Assembly: GCA_958510875.1 (NCBI GenBank)
Contig: OY294067.1
Location: forward strand, 27,826,912 to 27,890,911
Source of the DNA: Endomychus coccineus
Taxonomy: Eukaryota > Arthropoda > Insecta > Coleoptera > Endomychidae
Direction of reading: 5' to 3'
DNA: 64,000 bases
Part shown: positions 10,485-22,719 of the stretch, piece by piece
How the letters are laid out: each line of letters starts with the position of its first letter
How positions within the stretch are numbered: the first letter of the stretch is position 1
The notes under the pieces: generated by a model
Databases searched by the model: none
What the model was told of the DNA's origin: nothing
Seen by the model: only the letters and a program-made list of their open reading frames with translations
Position numbers and translations under genes: made by a program

Positions 10485-10935
10485 GAAAAGCAATTTGAAA
10501 AAAGCTTTTTGGCAGCTGCAAATCTAGAGACTTCGTTTTTTGTAATGTTTGAAGTATAAATTGACTAAAACCTGATCAAAATGACTGATTTTGATGTGAA
10601 ATTTCCCAAGCATTCTGATTTTGACAATTTTTCAATTCCACATGATGACCCAGAGCCACAAAATTACTAAATTACACTAATTTATATTCGATTTCGTTGT
10701 TTTGCCTCCTATTTTTTGCGCTTTGTTGAATTTCGTGGATCTGGGTCATCATGTGGGATTGAAAAATTGTCAGAATCAAATTGCTTGGGAAATTTTACAT
10801 CAAAATCAATCGATATTGATCACGATTTTAGTTCATTTAAAGTTTTAAGAAACAAACTTCAAAAATTACAAAAAAACGAAGTCTCTAGATTTGTAGCTAC
10901 GAAAAAGCTTCTTACCAAACTGCTTCTCCAAAGCG
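10485..10935. repeat. Second inverted repeat, arms about 170-200 bp
   Basis: The left arm 10485-10655 and right arm 10738-10935 are inverted copies; CATGATGACCCAG in the left matches CTGGGTCATCATG in the right. The right arm lies in a 123-codon open frame (10716-11087) including KLQKNEVSRFVATKKLL, and the left arm touches another; neither resembles a known protein. The arms have diverged by small indels. Confidence 0.75.
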
Positions 10936-12055
10936 TCGGCGACAACGGGTCTCTGATACCAATGTCACGGACACTAATGTGGATATTGAGAATTCTCTTT
11001 ATTAATTTTCCAATTTTTTTTTCCATTATTACTATGAATTTGAAAGCTAATATCCTAATTTACCGACAATCCTTGTCCCTTTATTGATTAATGAATATGA
11101 GTATACTTAACGTCAACGTGTATCGAACTCTTATTCCGAGCGAAAGAGTTTTGGTCTCAATATTATTTAGCAAAGCAAAAGCAGTATTGCTTTATATTCC
11201 AACGGTCGAGGGAACTGCGAATTGTCAAATATTCTAATTTCCTTATTAAAATTCAATCCTTATATAACATTCATTAAAATTTGCATCATAAAATTAGAAA
11301 AAAGAATATTTCGTAAATATTAATTATTATTAGTCATGTACTAATTTTCACCTACATATACGAATGCGTAATATCTGATTACGTTATTAACAATGTAAGC
11401 ATGTTATTAAAATATTTGCATTCCCTTATTGAGTTCGAGAATGAGAACACTTTCTACAGCGTTGGTAGATGATCTTTCCAGTAGGCGATTAGCAACTATA
11501 CCAATTTGATAATGTGGGATGGGACGATGGAAGTCGTTCGCGTAAAGGTTCTTTCAACTTCAATTTGGTGCATGATTCGGTTGCAAACATTTTCAATCAA
11601 AACAAATTTCATCATCAATGTCTTGAAACTATGAACCATAATAAAATAAATACAAAAAGAGAACTCGAACCTAACAGGTTGTACAACTTTGTAGCTTTGT
11701 ATCTACAAAACAATATACTTTACAGGCTGAACAGTGGCGTGCGGTGACATTTCCAGCTATTCATAATGTGTCCTTTTTGGTAGATTCTTCAATGTTCATA
11801 AAACTTGACATGTTCAGACAACTGTTTGAGCACGAAGATAGTTCGTTTGTGGGATTTCTAAAAAATTAGATGACTCTAATTACGCGAAGTATTCTAGAAT
11901 CCATAGAAATTTTAACATTAAAAAAACAATTGTAACATAATATTAAATAACCAAATCGATACCTATGATTCACCCCTTACCAACCACTCAAGCCATTGTC
12001 TTCCCCTAAATTTATACCACATTCAAATTGATTTCGAATATTGGCGCTTACTATC
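10936..12055. other. No gene recognised
   Basis: This is AT-rich DNA with only short frames. The frame at 11514-11747 has no recognised motif and no splice context. Confidence 0.45.
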
Positions 12056-12800
12056 GATTTTTCTCTCGGATGGATCACTCCATGTGCTGGTTGACGAAGT
12101 ATCCTTCGATACAACGGCTATGAACACTGGGGTTCCACAGGGACCTGTCTTGGCACCAACGTTGTTTCTGCTCCATATCAACGAGCTGCTGGAATTGACC
12201 ACCTATCACATCCACAGCTTTGCAGATGATGGTATACTTCATACAGCTTTCTCCATCTCCCTATGCCATCCAACGAAGGTACAGGAGCGAGACAGAGACA
12301 AGTTGACGCAATTATTGGAGATCTAGCAACGATTTTGAAATGGGGAATTGATAATCTAGTGAAGTTTAATGCAACCAAAACTCAAGCTTGCATCTTCTCC
12401 AGAAAGGCAGATTCCACAACCCCTAATATGATGATGTCAGGTACAACTATTTCCATCAAGTCTTCCATATCGGGAACACCACCAACAGCACCCTCTCATG
12501 GGTTAAAGTTATTGGATTCTATCCAGAAGAGAGCCATTCTTCTGATTGATGATGTCACACTAATTCATTGACCTGTCTAGATTCTACAACATAGTAGAAA
12601 CGTGAGAGATCTCTCACTTTTCTATGGTCGGTGATCATCAGAAATCTCGTCTGTTGTTCCATCATTAGAGATTCCAGATAGGTAGACTAGACGGGCTGAA
12701 GCTAGTCACCCCTTCATTGTCAAATTCGAAACCTGCCGAACTTCATTTTTTTATCGAACGGCGAAGTTGTGGAACTCTTTGCCTCGTGAGGTATTTCCCT
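12056..12800 (+). pseudogene. Non-LTR retrotransposon RT remnant
   Basis: Motif B (NTGVPQGPVLAPTLFLLHIN) and motif C (HSFADDGILHTAFS) are clear in the frame 12084-12326. The following frame (12263-12571) has KWGIDNLVKFNATKTQACIF, the usual block after the FADD box. The tail LLDSIQKRAILLIDDVTL matches the copy at 51.8 kb, so both belong to one LINE family. The 5' part, including motif A, is missing, and several indels are present. Confidence 0.8.
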
Positions 12801-12924
12801 ATGCCTATAACCCTTTAACAAAAAACAAACACGGTGGTTTTATCAAACAAGTGTAGTGAAACATGTCACGTTTTGTTTAAAAAAATTTATCACAATAAGA
12901 TTCTTGACCCAGGTATGAATTATA

Positions 12925-14307
12925 CAGGATGTTCCATCTCAGACGAGCCACCCCGTATATTTCTTATCCCATAGTGAGTGGAAAAATCTCCCGAAACAGG
13001 TCGAATGATTTTGTTTGGGGGACATCTTTTGACGTATATTTGAAGCTTGAACGAGCAACCCCCTAATAGGGGGCGCTTCAACCCCTCAAAATTGAATAGG
13101 GGAGAGGGGTTAAGTGATACGTCATTTGAAAGGTCTTGGAAGCCTCTTTACAACGGTGTATGAAAAACGTAAATTTGATGAACCGTTTTCGCCAAAAATT
13201 AATTTTGTTGCACGAATGCGTCACCTTGAATATTTTGGTTATTTGTACAATGTACAAGCTCATTTTTATCAAGCCTTTTTTACAAACTTAAACAATCTTC
13301 AAAAAATCACATTCGGGAAAAAATTGAATTGTGTTGTCATGCTTACAATGAAAAAAATTAAATCTGCGTGTTTAAATCATATGTTCAAATTGTCCTCCAT
13401 TGACTTCCATACAATCATTCTCATTTACAATTCGTTGGCGTGGTTCGTCCAAATTTTCAGGCTGAGTCACAAAAATATTGAACTCAAGATGTCCCCACAA
13501 GAAGAAGTCCAGAGGGTTCAGGTCAGGAGATCGGGCAGGCCACTCCATAGGATCTCTTCTTCCAATCCAACGACCGAGGTATTGCAAATTGAGGTATTGG
13601 CGAACTGGTGCGGCGTAGTGAGGAGGAGCTCCGTCTTGTTGGAAATGCAATTGTTGTTCAAGTAGTAGAGGATCGTTTTCTAATTGTTCAGTTATTAACA
13701 GATCAATCGCATTTTCCAACATTTCAAGATAAATTTCGCCATTTAAATTACCAGGAATAAACAGAGGTCCAATTAGGTGGTCTCCCAAAATTCCTACCCA
13801 AACGTTTAGCTTTTCCCGATGTTGAGTGTGACATGAGGATTTGTATCGCTCCAAATTCTACAGTTATGCCTAAACACCTTCTAAGAACAAAAAATTAAGG
13901 CAACATAAGGAAGTGTTTTGCTGTTTTTTTATTTATTAGTTTGAGAGAATGTATTATTGTATGGAAGTCAATGGAGGATAATTTGAACATTTGATTTAAA
14001 CACGCAGATTTATTTTTTTCATTGTAAGCATGACAACACAATTCAATTTTTTTACTAATGTGATTTTTTGAAGATTGTTTAAGTTTGTAAAAAAGGCTTA
14101 ATAAAAATTACGTATCACTCAACCCCTCTCCCCTATTCAATTTTGAGGGGTTGAAGCGTCCCCTATTAGGGGGTTGCTCGTTCAAGCCTCAAATATACGT
14201 CAAAAGATGTCCCCCAAACAAAATCGTTCGACGTGTTTCGGGAGATTTTTCCACTCACTATGGGATAAGAAATATCCGGGGTGGCTCGTCTGAGATGGAA
14301 CATCCTG
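12925..14307 (-). mobile_element. Mariner-type element nested in the PLE
   Basis: The ends CAGGATGTTCCATCTCAGAC and its inverse are flanked by TA (12923-12924 and 14308-14309). The inverted ends are long (about 12925-13425 and 13950-14307), with about 140 bp (13125-13265) present only in the left arm. Removing the element and one TA restores the PLE sequence GAATTATATAAAATTCTCGG, matching the uninterrupted copy at 33.95 kb. A truncated transposase lies inside on the minus strand. Confidence 0.85.
13372..13854 (-). pseudogene. Transposase C-terminal half, DD41D spacing
   Basis: The frame reads VWVGILGDHLIGPLFIPG, then QQDGAPPHY with the second catalytic Asp and RSPDLNPLDFFLWG with the third, 41 residues apart. 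It ends GGQFEHMI, like other copies in the window. The N-terminal DNA-binding part and the first catalytic Asp are absent, so the copy could not act alone. The 3' end of the frame lies within the left inverted arm, so the arm sequence is partly coding. Confidence 0.8.
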
Positions 14308-14344
14308 TATATAAAATTCTCGGAAAATAGATCACATTAACACT

Positions 14345-15088
14345 CAAACTTCGTGGTTTACTAAAGAAGTTTGGTCTCAACGTTATCTTCATTTCAATTC
14401 CGTTGAACCAATTTGTTATAAAAAAAAGTGTTATAAACAGCCTTACAGATCGGGCTGTTAAATTGTCCCACGCAGAGGACCGTCCCAAAAATTGAAAAAT
14501 TGTTCGTAATACACTAGAAATGAATGGCTACCCAAAAACATTTTTCAATCCTATCATTAAAGAAAGAATAAACAAAATCTATAATGGATCTTCATGTATA
14601 AATAACATAAAAGGTAATACAGACAATTTTATAACATTACCTTACATTCCGGAGACCACAGAAAAAATTAAGAAATGTTTGATATAAATGTCGCGCATAA
14701 ACCTACTAACTGTGTTCGAAAATATTTCTCAAATCTAAAACCTTTAATACCTAAAGATAAACAAATCCACACAGTATACAAATTAAATTGTTTATATTGC
14801 GATGGGACTTATACTGGAATCTCTAAGCGATATTCACAAAAAAGAATGTGTGGCCATAAGTATAGCACAAGAAACAAAAACTTAGAAAATTTCACCGCCC
14901 TTGTTAAACACTGCTTTGATTATAACCATCAATTCAATTACAATAATGTTAATATTTTAGCTAAGGAAACCAATTATTATAAAAGATCTATTTAGGAGAT
15001 GATTCACATAAAACGTGACTCCAAATCTGTAAATCATAGGACAGATATTCAAACTCTAAGTCACATTCATACTAACTTAATCAAATAA
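14345..15088 (+). pseudogene. PLE C-terminal region with GIY-YIG endonuclease
   Basis: After broken RT-end sequence (WFTKEVWSQRY-like in pieces), the frame from 14675 reads NVAHKPTNCVRKYFSNLKPL, then the endonuclease core CDGTYTGISKRYSQKRM, KHCFDYNHQFNYNNVN and YYKRSI. TYTGIS is the YIG half of the GIY-YIG motif and the Arg in QKRM fits the catalytic Arg. A TAG at 14993-14995 cuts the frame just before the block EMIHIKRD, which is intact in the 34.5-kb copy. In PLEs this domain nicks target DNA for reverse transcription. Confidence 0.8.
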
Positions 15089-15549
15089 AAACTTTTGCAA
15101 ATTTCTACATGCCTCTTTATAATGTTAAAAGTATATATTAAGTAGCATTTCAAGTATATCTCCAGTAACTGACAAACCTTTTTCTATTAGCTCATAAATC
15201 TAACATCAGGTTTGAAAGTGAATACTTAAAATTAATGGTCTCTTTTCTAGTCGTTCACACACTTTGTTGATATGAACACGCATTTATTAAAAGTTCTGCT
15301 TAACAGTGGATTCTTGATTTATTATAATTATAACGTTTCTGTTCGTTTCGGCGACGTGGGCATTTTAATTGAAATTGGTGCGATAAGGACGCTTTGTGTA
15401 ATACAATTAGTTTTAAGCAATCCAGTCTTAGACATAATAAGTCTTCTGATTATGGCCGTGAGACCGAAACGTACGTAAAGACAAGAAAATATAGCGTACA
15501 GGTGTTAACGTGACCTATTTCCCGAGAATTTTAAATCAAATTTATTACA

Positions 15550-16405
15550 AATGTATTTTTTATTAAAACTATAGATATGAATTTTCAAAAAGTAAGCACC
15601 TAAACCATCTAAAATTATTGGTTTTCCTCTTGTGCAGTCAACGAATGAAATGTAAGACATTATTTTAGATTTTTCTTAAGTTGATAATTCCTAGCTTTGA
15701 TAACGCCACAGGGTGTTGAAACAGTTTGTCAGTAATAACTCTGAATTACAAGTTACTAGTTTTGTGTAACTTTGAAATTAATTCTCCAACTTCCGAAAGT
15801 GAAAATTTATTTATATTCAGTTTATACTGAAATGGAAAATGTCCATCGACTTTTATTTATATTTACATGTGCAATTTATATGCTGCTCAATTGTATACTC
15901 TACTTCAGGGTGGAGCTTTCTAACAGGAGGGGTGGAGCTACAAGATCAGGGGATGATATCATCTAATAGGGATGCTGCGGTTTCCCAGCGTTTATATCAC
16001 GTTTCTTGTCATTTATTGTAGTTATCGCTGACATTTGTCTTCAAATACATCACTTCCGAACCGATTATCAAACGACGATTCCGAAAACTCGAATTATACT
16101 ATTTTGTATATTTAATTCTGGCTTGTTTGTGTTTGCATTATGTAATTGTGATTTCGTGATGCAAGAACATAAATCCTTCCTGATAAGAGACTTGTTAGGG
16201 GATGTGTTACTTATAAAAAACGAAGGTAATTGTTTTCATTATTGTGATCATATATCATATTGGTTAAATTAACTAGAGATGTTTTGCCTTGGAGAATAGA
16301 TAAATAGTGTGCGTGCCAAGGTTACTCTTCGCAAATCATTTGATTTGGTTACTGATTTTTATATAATTGTTTGACATTCTATGTCTAAAAACTAATTTTC
16401 CATTT
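15550..16405. other. No gene recognised
   Basis: No coherent coding sequence is seen. Short frames at 15772-15966 and 16006-16272 have hydrophobic stretches but no recognised domain, splice context or polyadenylation signal. Confidence 0.45.
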
Positions 16406-16470
16406 CTGGGAATGGAACCCGAGCCTACTGAGTGAGAGCCAACTGTCCTAGCCCCTAGATCGCATTCCCG
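16406..16470 (-). mobile_element. tRNA-derived SINE head
   Basis: The minus strand has an A-box-like GGGGCTAGGACAGTTGG and a B-box-like GGGTTCCATTCCC, 30-40 bases apart. This arrangement and the CTCTCACTCAGTAGGCTC linker are typical of insect tRNA-derived SINEs. The body downstream on the minus strand (16340-16400) is short and not placed. A (GAA)n run at 16507-16528 lies upstream. Confidence 0.45.
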
Positions 16471-16579
16471 TTTCTTATAAACTGTTACGGAACAGTGTAA
16501 ATTTAAGAAGAAGAAGAAGAAGAAGAAAAAAAAATTATTCAAGAAATAGGTTTCCCTAATATAAAATAATACTAATATA

Positions 16580-17987
16580 CAAAGTATTTCAGTTTTTTCG
16601 TTCAAAACTTCGGTAAACGATAGAAATTCTAAAAATAATAATCTTTCATATAAAATTTTTCTTTAGATCACTTAGTTTCTGAGATACAGGGTAGGGTGTT
16701 GAAGTTTTGAAAAATTATTACATTTTCTTCTAAACAAATGAAGATTTTTGGTTCAAACTTTGTATATTTTAGTTTTACTAGATGAGACATTTTTTTGGTA
16801 CCAAATTTTCTTGAGACAAGTACAGTGGCGTAGTTATGGTGTTTTGTACGCATTTAAACCACTCAAACTTCTACGCCAATGGTCGGAAATTATTATTGTG
16901 TACAAATTTGAAAACTTTGATTTATTTTCTATAAAAAAGCATTCTTGATAAATTTTCCTTAGAGGCTTCCCATTCGAGCTATTTTAATTTTTCTAATTAG
17001 GGTTATCTCATGGAATTTCTTTTGAAGGACTATTTAAAAAGTAAAATACTATTTAAATACCTACTTATTGGGAACGATAAAAAATAATTCATAATGAATG
17101 CTCAAAAAGATCCATTTACTTCAACGCAACGGCGACATAGATTTCTCAACGACCTTCTTGTTCGAATACGATTCAGTAGATCTTCTCTATTATGAAAACA
17201 CTTTTGGTACAAGACCTAGGAATTTCCAAGAAAAATTCAGTGTCAATGTCTGGCTTGACATTCACAAAAACAATATATTTGGCCCATACGTTTTAGCATA
17301 CATACTAACGGCCCCTGCATTTTTCGAATTTTTGGAAACTAACCACGAAGATATGTGGGAGGAAACACCATTCAATGAGAACAAATGCATGGATACAATT
17401 GGAAGATTGTCGTGCCCATTTTGGAATACAAGTACGAGAATGGCTAAATAGGAAGTAAACGGATCATTTATTATGAATTATTTTTTTTCGTTACCAATAA
17501 ATAGGTATTTAAATATTTTTTTACTTTTCAAATAGTCCTTCAAAAGAAATTCCATGAGATAACCCTGAGTAGAAAAATCAAAATAGCTCGAATAGGAAGC
17601 CTCTAAGAAAAATTTATCAAGAATACTTTTTTATAGAAAATAAATCAAAGTTTTCAAATTTGTACACAACAATAATTTCCGACCGTTGGCGTAGAAGTTT
17701 GAGGGGTTTAAATGCGTACAAAACACCATAACTACGCCACTGTACTTGTCTCAAAAACATTTTGAAACCAAAAAAATTTCTCATCTAGTAAAACTAAAAT
17801 ATACAAAGTTTGAACCACAAATCTTCATTTGTTTAGAAGATAATGAAGAAAATGTAATAATTTTTCAAAACTGCAACTGTATCTCGGAAACGAAGTGATT
17901 TAGAGAAAAATGTTATATGAAAGACCCCTATTATTTTTAGAAGTTCTATCGTTTACCGAAGTTATGAACGAAAAAAGAAACAACCTG
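16580..17987 (+). mobile_element. Mariner-type element with about 450-bp inverted ends
   Basis: The arms (about 16580-17090 and 17460-17987) are inverted copies sharing GCGTAGTTATGGTGTTTTGT and GAAATTCCATGAGATAACCC. The right end CAACCTG is followed by TA (17988-17989) and the left end is preceded by TA (16578-16579), though the left terminus has decayed (CAAAGTATTTC against CAGGTTGTTTC). Confidence 0.75.
17098..17451 (+). pseudogene. Mariner-type transposase fragment
   Basis: The only coding piece between the inverted arms reads FQEKFSVNVWLDIHKNNIFG, then FFEFLETNHEDMWEETPFNE, the central region of this transposase family between the first and second catalytic Asp. The QQDG-containing block and the C-terminus are missing and a TAG ends the frame at 17449-17451. 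The element is an internal-deletion derivative. Confidence 0.7.
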
Positions 17988-18149
17988 TATATTATATCAA
18001 TTTTGAATTAAACCTTGAATTAGCAATAATTAGGTATATAATTAATCTTACAGAATAAGAAAAACAATATTACAGAATAAAAGTAAATCTAATTTAGCTC
18101 TTTAATATGTGTCAACAGTTGGATCTGAATGTTTTGTAAGATTCACTAG

Positions 18150-19660
18150 ATTTAATATAATGAGGAAGATTATCATTCCTTTCAAAAACAAAGAATTTCT
18201 TGTATTTGATAATTTTACCCTTGGTACATGGATGTTGTTCCTATTTCGGGTGAAATGGTGAATCTTATGTTGGAAATCAACATATTCAAGAAAATATCAT
18301 TGTGTAATATTTTGTAAATGAATATCATCGTTACCAAGAAAAGTCGTTTTGTTACTGAAAGCCATTGTAATGTATTCGACGTCCTTGAGATAGGAGTATA
18401 GCGATTACAGCTTAAAATGATCCTCATGCCTCTAGTTTCTAATTCTTGTAGCTGTGTCATTTCATTTAAATTGAATTGGTATAATAAAGTTGCACAAAAG
18501 TCAAAATGAAGTAGTAAGATGATCGACCGGTATACTGTGATTCTAGAATTAATAGATAATTACTTAGCAATTCTTGAAACAGTAGTTTTTTCGAAATTTT
18601 CTTAGTAACATACATGAAGTGTGAGTCCAAAGAAAGTAGATTATCCAAACCCAAGATACTTGACATTTGTTGACTTCAATTTGCTAGTTATTAATTGAAA
18701 TATCTATGTCATTCGCATTTATCTGTCTATATTTGTATTTAGATGACATAACCATTGCCTTGGTTTTGGAGACATTCAGTTTAAGCTTGTTGAATTATAA
18801 ATATCTACTTACACTTATTAGAACATTATTCATCTTTTGTATAGCAGTGTTCTGGCATACATCATTACATGCTAATAATGTGTCGTCAGCAAATCAATTT
18901 ATGAATTTACGAAAAGATCAATATTATTTAGATATAATATGAAGAGGAGAGGACCTAAGACCACTTCCCTGTGGCACCCCAAGATTATTGCACATATAAC
19001 GTGATGTTGAATTCCTGATACTGACCTTCTACTTTCTTCCCTGCAAGTAACTTTCGAACTATTTGAGTCCTTTCCCTCGAATTCCATAATGATATAATTT
19101 AGTTAATAGTGTATGTCGGTCGATGGTCTCAAAGGCTCTTTGAAGATCCAAGAAAACCGCTACTACATATTTTCCATCATCTATGTCATTTTTGAACTTT
19201 GTTATAGAAATTGCAATGCTGCTTTACACGAATGATTTTTACGAAAACCGAATTAGTCACAATATCATTACTATCGATGTGCTCTAATAATTGATTATAA
19301 ACTACAATTTCCAAATTTTTTTCAACATAAAATAGTTGTCATTCAAGTAATTGAAATTAAAGTCACCGACCAGAATACATTTCTCACTATTGAGAAAAAT
19401 AGTATAGCAAATATCTTCAAATTTTTCAATGAAAGTTGCATCTGATGATGAAGGAGAATGGTAGAGACAACCTATGATACAGTAAGATAATTTTTAATAC
19501 TTTACACCAATAATTTTCTTCCAACATAAATGTTTTAAAAGAAATGTATTCAATGTTACTTTTCACATATATCACAACACCACCAGTGTGCCTTTTTCTG
19601 GAATCACATATCATACTATTATAATTATCTATTTGCTTTCTTTAGATTCAATACCATTTG
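18150..19660 (-). pseudogene. Non-LTR retrotransposon, endonuclease to RT, degenerate
   Basis: Reading down the minus strand: an endonuclease piece (TGGVVIYVKSNIEYISF, about 19590), RT motif A (AVFLDLQRAFETIDRHTLL, about 19165-19110), motif B (GVPQGSGL at about 18980, with VVLGPLLFILYLNNID in the next frame), motif C (ADDTLLACN, about 18880) and the C-terminal block LETRGMRIILSCNRYTPISR (about 18440). Nearly every segment is in a different frame. The order matches a Jockey/CR1-type ORF2. Confidence 0.78.
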
Positions 19661-19989
19661 TTATTCTCGCCTCGCTTACTAATATAATTTTGGGATTATA
19701 ACAAATCGAACTTCCTTCAATTTGATCCTTCATCATTATAAGACTTTGAATGTTTAAGTAAATGATATCAGTGTTCAATTGTGTACTAGGCATCTAGTAG
19801 TTTTTTTTATTTTACTTCAATAATTTTTTTTATAACTTTTACTTCAATAATTGTTTTTGTCATTATTGTTGAACGATTTTGCTGAAATTTGGGCGCAAGC
19901 AGTCTTAAATTAAATTTAAAAAACTGTAAAAGTTTTGAATCGATTCTTTGGGATTTACGATATTTTAAAACTTTCAATCCTTCAGGAAA

Positions 19990-20445
19990 CTAGTTTAATT
20001 TTAACAATATGCACAAGTGGACTGATTAACTTGATACTTTTGCGTGCGCGACATAATGGCGAAGAATATCTCAGATTTTTAGAAACACAATTACCTGAAG
20101 TCATAGACCAAGTTCCACTAAATTTACGCTACAACATGTGGCCCGGTCAGTTCGGACATTTCGATAACACCTTTACCGGTCGATAGGTGGAGGAAAAAAT
20201 GATCCCAAACAATGACTCCTAGACCCCCCGACGTGAATCTTATCGACTTCTATTTTTGAGGACATATCAAAATGGTACGGGTATTAATAGCGAGGAGGAG
20301 CTACAACAAAGAGTGATCAACTCCTTTCTTGAAATTAAAAATTTTCCAAAATGTTAAACAGTGTAAATTTTAATTTAACAACACAAATTCAAATCTGCAT
20401 TATATGTAATGGACACCATATTCAATATCATTTTAACCTTGTTGT
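19990..20445 (+). pseudogene. Mariner-type transposase relic
   Basis: Pieces in several frames read RHNGEEYLRFLETQLPEVID, then GHFDNTF, PPDVNLIDFYF, NSEEELQQRVINSFLEIK and a tail IQICIICNGHHIQY. These follow the order of the transposases at 1.6, 13.4 and 42.3 kb. The QQDG motif has become GQFG. No inverted ends were found around it. Confidence 0.65.
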
Positions 20446-20907
20446 ATTGTTATTAAATTTGTTTTATTGTGAATTAAAAACGAATAATTTGTAAACGGCT
20501 GTCGTTTAACAAAATTAATAAGTTTTTGACAGGTATCTACGGCGATAATTATGGAAAAAATTATTTGGCCCTCCGAAGGAGTTGCGATGCAGCGATGCAA
20601 TTATTATTTTTTTGCAGGGAAACGAAACACGATATCAAAATTGGTGTGCATATACAAAATTTTTGATATTGATTGGGTTAACCGGAAATATTTTTCTTAA
20701 ACAAAATTTTCGATGATGTATGTTCTGGTAATGGATGTAGCAGGGGTATCTTATTCCACCCCTTTTCTACAAAGAAATAAATACCGCAATAGGGGTGACT
20801 TGACACGGAATGGTTTGATCGAACAATTTTAACAAATCACCACTCTGAAATGGATTTTAGAATTTTCAATTTCATTTCCCGCAACATTTTCCTAGAACAT
20901 TTATTAA
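20446..20907. other. No gene recognised
   Basis: This stretch lies between a transposase relic and a foldback element. No frame or repeat relation was noticed. Confidence 0.4.
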
Positions 20908-22139
20908 TAGTCTAGGAGCCAGCGCGATATTGATGGTCTGAACATTAGCCCGAAGGCACTATGGTTTATCGTCAGAGGACGGTTCAATGACCAATTCATC
21001 TCACAGACCGAATTTTTACCGGCTGCTAGATCTCGAGATACAGTCTCCGCAAATTGTTTATTTTTTGACTGGAGGTTAACCCTTTTCAAGTTGCGGTTAC
21101 TTGTAAAGCATGCCATTCTTATACACTTCCACCATGTGCCATCATTTTTTATCGTGTCCGTTTATCAGGCTGACAAGATAAAATTGCACCGAGAATGGAC
21201 TTCAAGTTAACCCTCCCAAACCTGGTGGAAAAGGTTTATTGGTGTTACAATTGTTAACATACCCTATGCCATCAAAAGCAATCGATCCATTCCCGAGTAA
21301 TTGACTATTATTTAGACCAACAATGATTTTTTTTCTCATTTTGTGGCTGAACCTTGCGGATTACAAGGGAGCATGATGGCATCATGTTAAATAGGTTTAT
21401 TGGAGGTCAAATAAAGATTTAAATTTATTGCCTTCACTCCTTGCCTATTTCAACACCCCAAAACCGCCTAAGACCACCCACCAAAAAATATGAATAATAT
21501 GGATAATACGACCAATTTTATGATAAATTAGACAATTATTGAGATTCTGGCTGGGTTTAAAAGCGAAACGGTCGTTTTTCGTTTTTTTTTGTTTTCGGCG
21601 GTGTTTTTAGGGGATTTTGGGGAGTTGAAATAGGGAAAGAGTGATGGCAATAATTTTAAATCTTCATTTGACGTCCAATAAAGTTACCTGCAAGGTTTAG
21701 CCATGAAATGAAAACAAAAACATTTTTGGTCCAAATAATCGCCAATTACTCGGAAACCGACCGGTAACTTTTGATGGCATAGGGTATCTTGACAATTGCC
21801 AACACTAATGAACATTTTGCACTAGGTTTGGGAGGGTTAACTTGCAGTCCATTCTCGGTCCAATTTTAACTGGTCAGCCTGATAAACGGACACGATAAAA
21901 ATTGATGGCACATGGTGGAAGTGTATAATAATGGCATGCTTTTCAAGTAACCGCAACTGGAAAAGGGTTAACCTCCAGTCAAAAAATAAACAATTTGCGG
22001 AGGCTGTATCTCGAGATCTAGCAGTCGGCGAATATTCGGTTTGTGAGATGAATTGGTCATTGAACCGTCCTCTAACGATAAACCATAGTGCCATCGGGTT
22101 GATGTTCAGACCATGAATATCGCTCTGGCTCCTAGACTA
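20908..22139. repeat. Foldback element, 1.2 kb
   Basis: The ends TAGTCTAGGAGCCAG and CTGGCTCCTAGACTA are inverted. The arms run nearly to the centre: 20908 to about 21550 against about 21590 to 22139, sharing CCTCCAGTCAAAAAATAAAC and AACCATAG. Left and right arms have diverged by perhaps a tenth with small indels. There is no transposase, so this is a non-autonomous, MITE-like palindrome. The facing short frames in the arms are by-products of the palindrome. Confidence 0.82.
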
Positions 22140-22586
22140 TAAAGATTATCTAGTAAATACTATTTTGTCATATTTCGTATAAATGATCATTTTGGAGCTA
22201 TCGTTTGATATTCCAAGGGTTTTGAAGAAAACTTCGAATCGGAAAAGCCTCAGGTAAATGAAATTGTTACTCATATGAAATTCAGTCAAGCAAAAATACT
22301 TTCGAAATAATTCTATATAAAGCACTTTAGTATACTGCTCTCTGTACTTGACTGTTCTTCACATTTTACAATGTGAAAGAACGTGTATTAAAGATTAACC
22401 TCAGGCGTTAATTAAAAGCAAAGTTGCATTGACTAGAATGGGAGAATTTCGTTTTTACATGAAAGCTATATTAAGAGATTTTGTAACTAGAACATCATTG
22501 TCTTTTCATACGTATCCATCCACTTTCACGAACAAAGAACATTGTATAATAAGTACGACATTCGTTAACAATGAGAAATCATCTAT
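22140..22586. other. No gene recognised
   Basis: AT-rich spacer up to the target duplication of the next PLE. No coding signal is seen. Confidence 0.4.
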
Positions 22587-22719
22587 ATTTCCGAGTAAAT
22601 TAATAATGAATATGTATCAAGAATTCACTGCATAGTAATCTACTTATAATATTCGAAGTCATCTCAAGCAATGTTTGAGCCTGAAACCAAAATATAACAT
22701 TTTCGAACCACATGTCAAA

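Larger units (their letters stand above)
12895..15537 (+). mobile_element. Penelope-like element, 5'-truncated, with nested insertion
   Basis: The copy begins AATAAGATTCTTGACCCAGG, the same terminal sequence as the PLE at 33.9 kb, and ends ...CCTATTTCCCGAGAATTT. It is flanked by AAATTTATCACA (12883-12894) and AAATTTATTACA (15538-15549), a 12-bp target duplication with one difference. A mariner-type element (12925-14307) interrupts it near the left end. The right part holds the GIY-YIG domain and, at 15430-15480, the conserved block GTGAGACCGAAACGTACGTA of the family's terminal region. Confidence 0.8.

Noticed and set aside
16336..16605. 89-codon minus frame with a poly-Phe run
   Set aside because: It spans a SINE head and a (GAA)n tract; composition shows it is not a protein.
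20904..22116. Facing 60-85-codon frames with the peptide NRNLKRVNLQSKNKQFAE
   Set aside because: They are the same palindromic arm read from both sides; no protein family is recognised.
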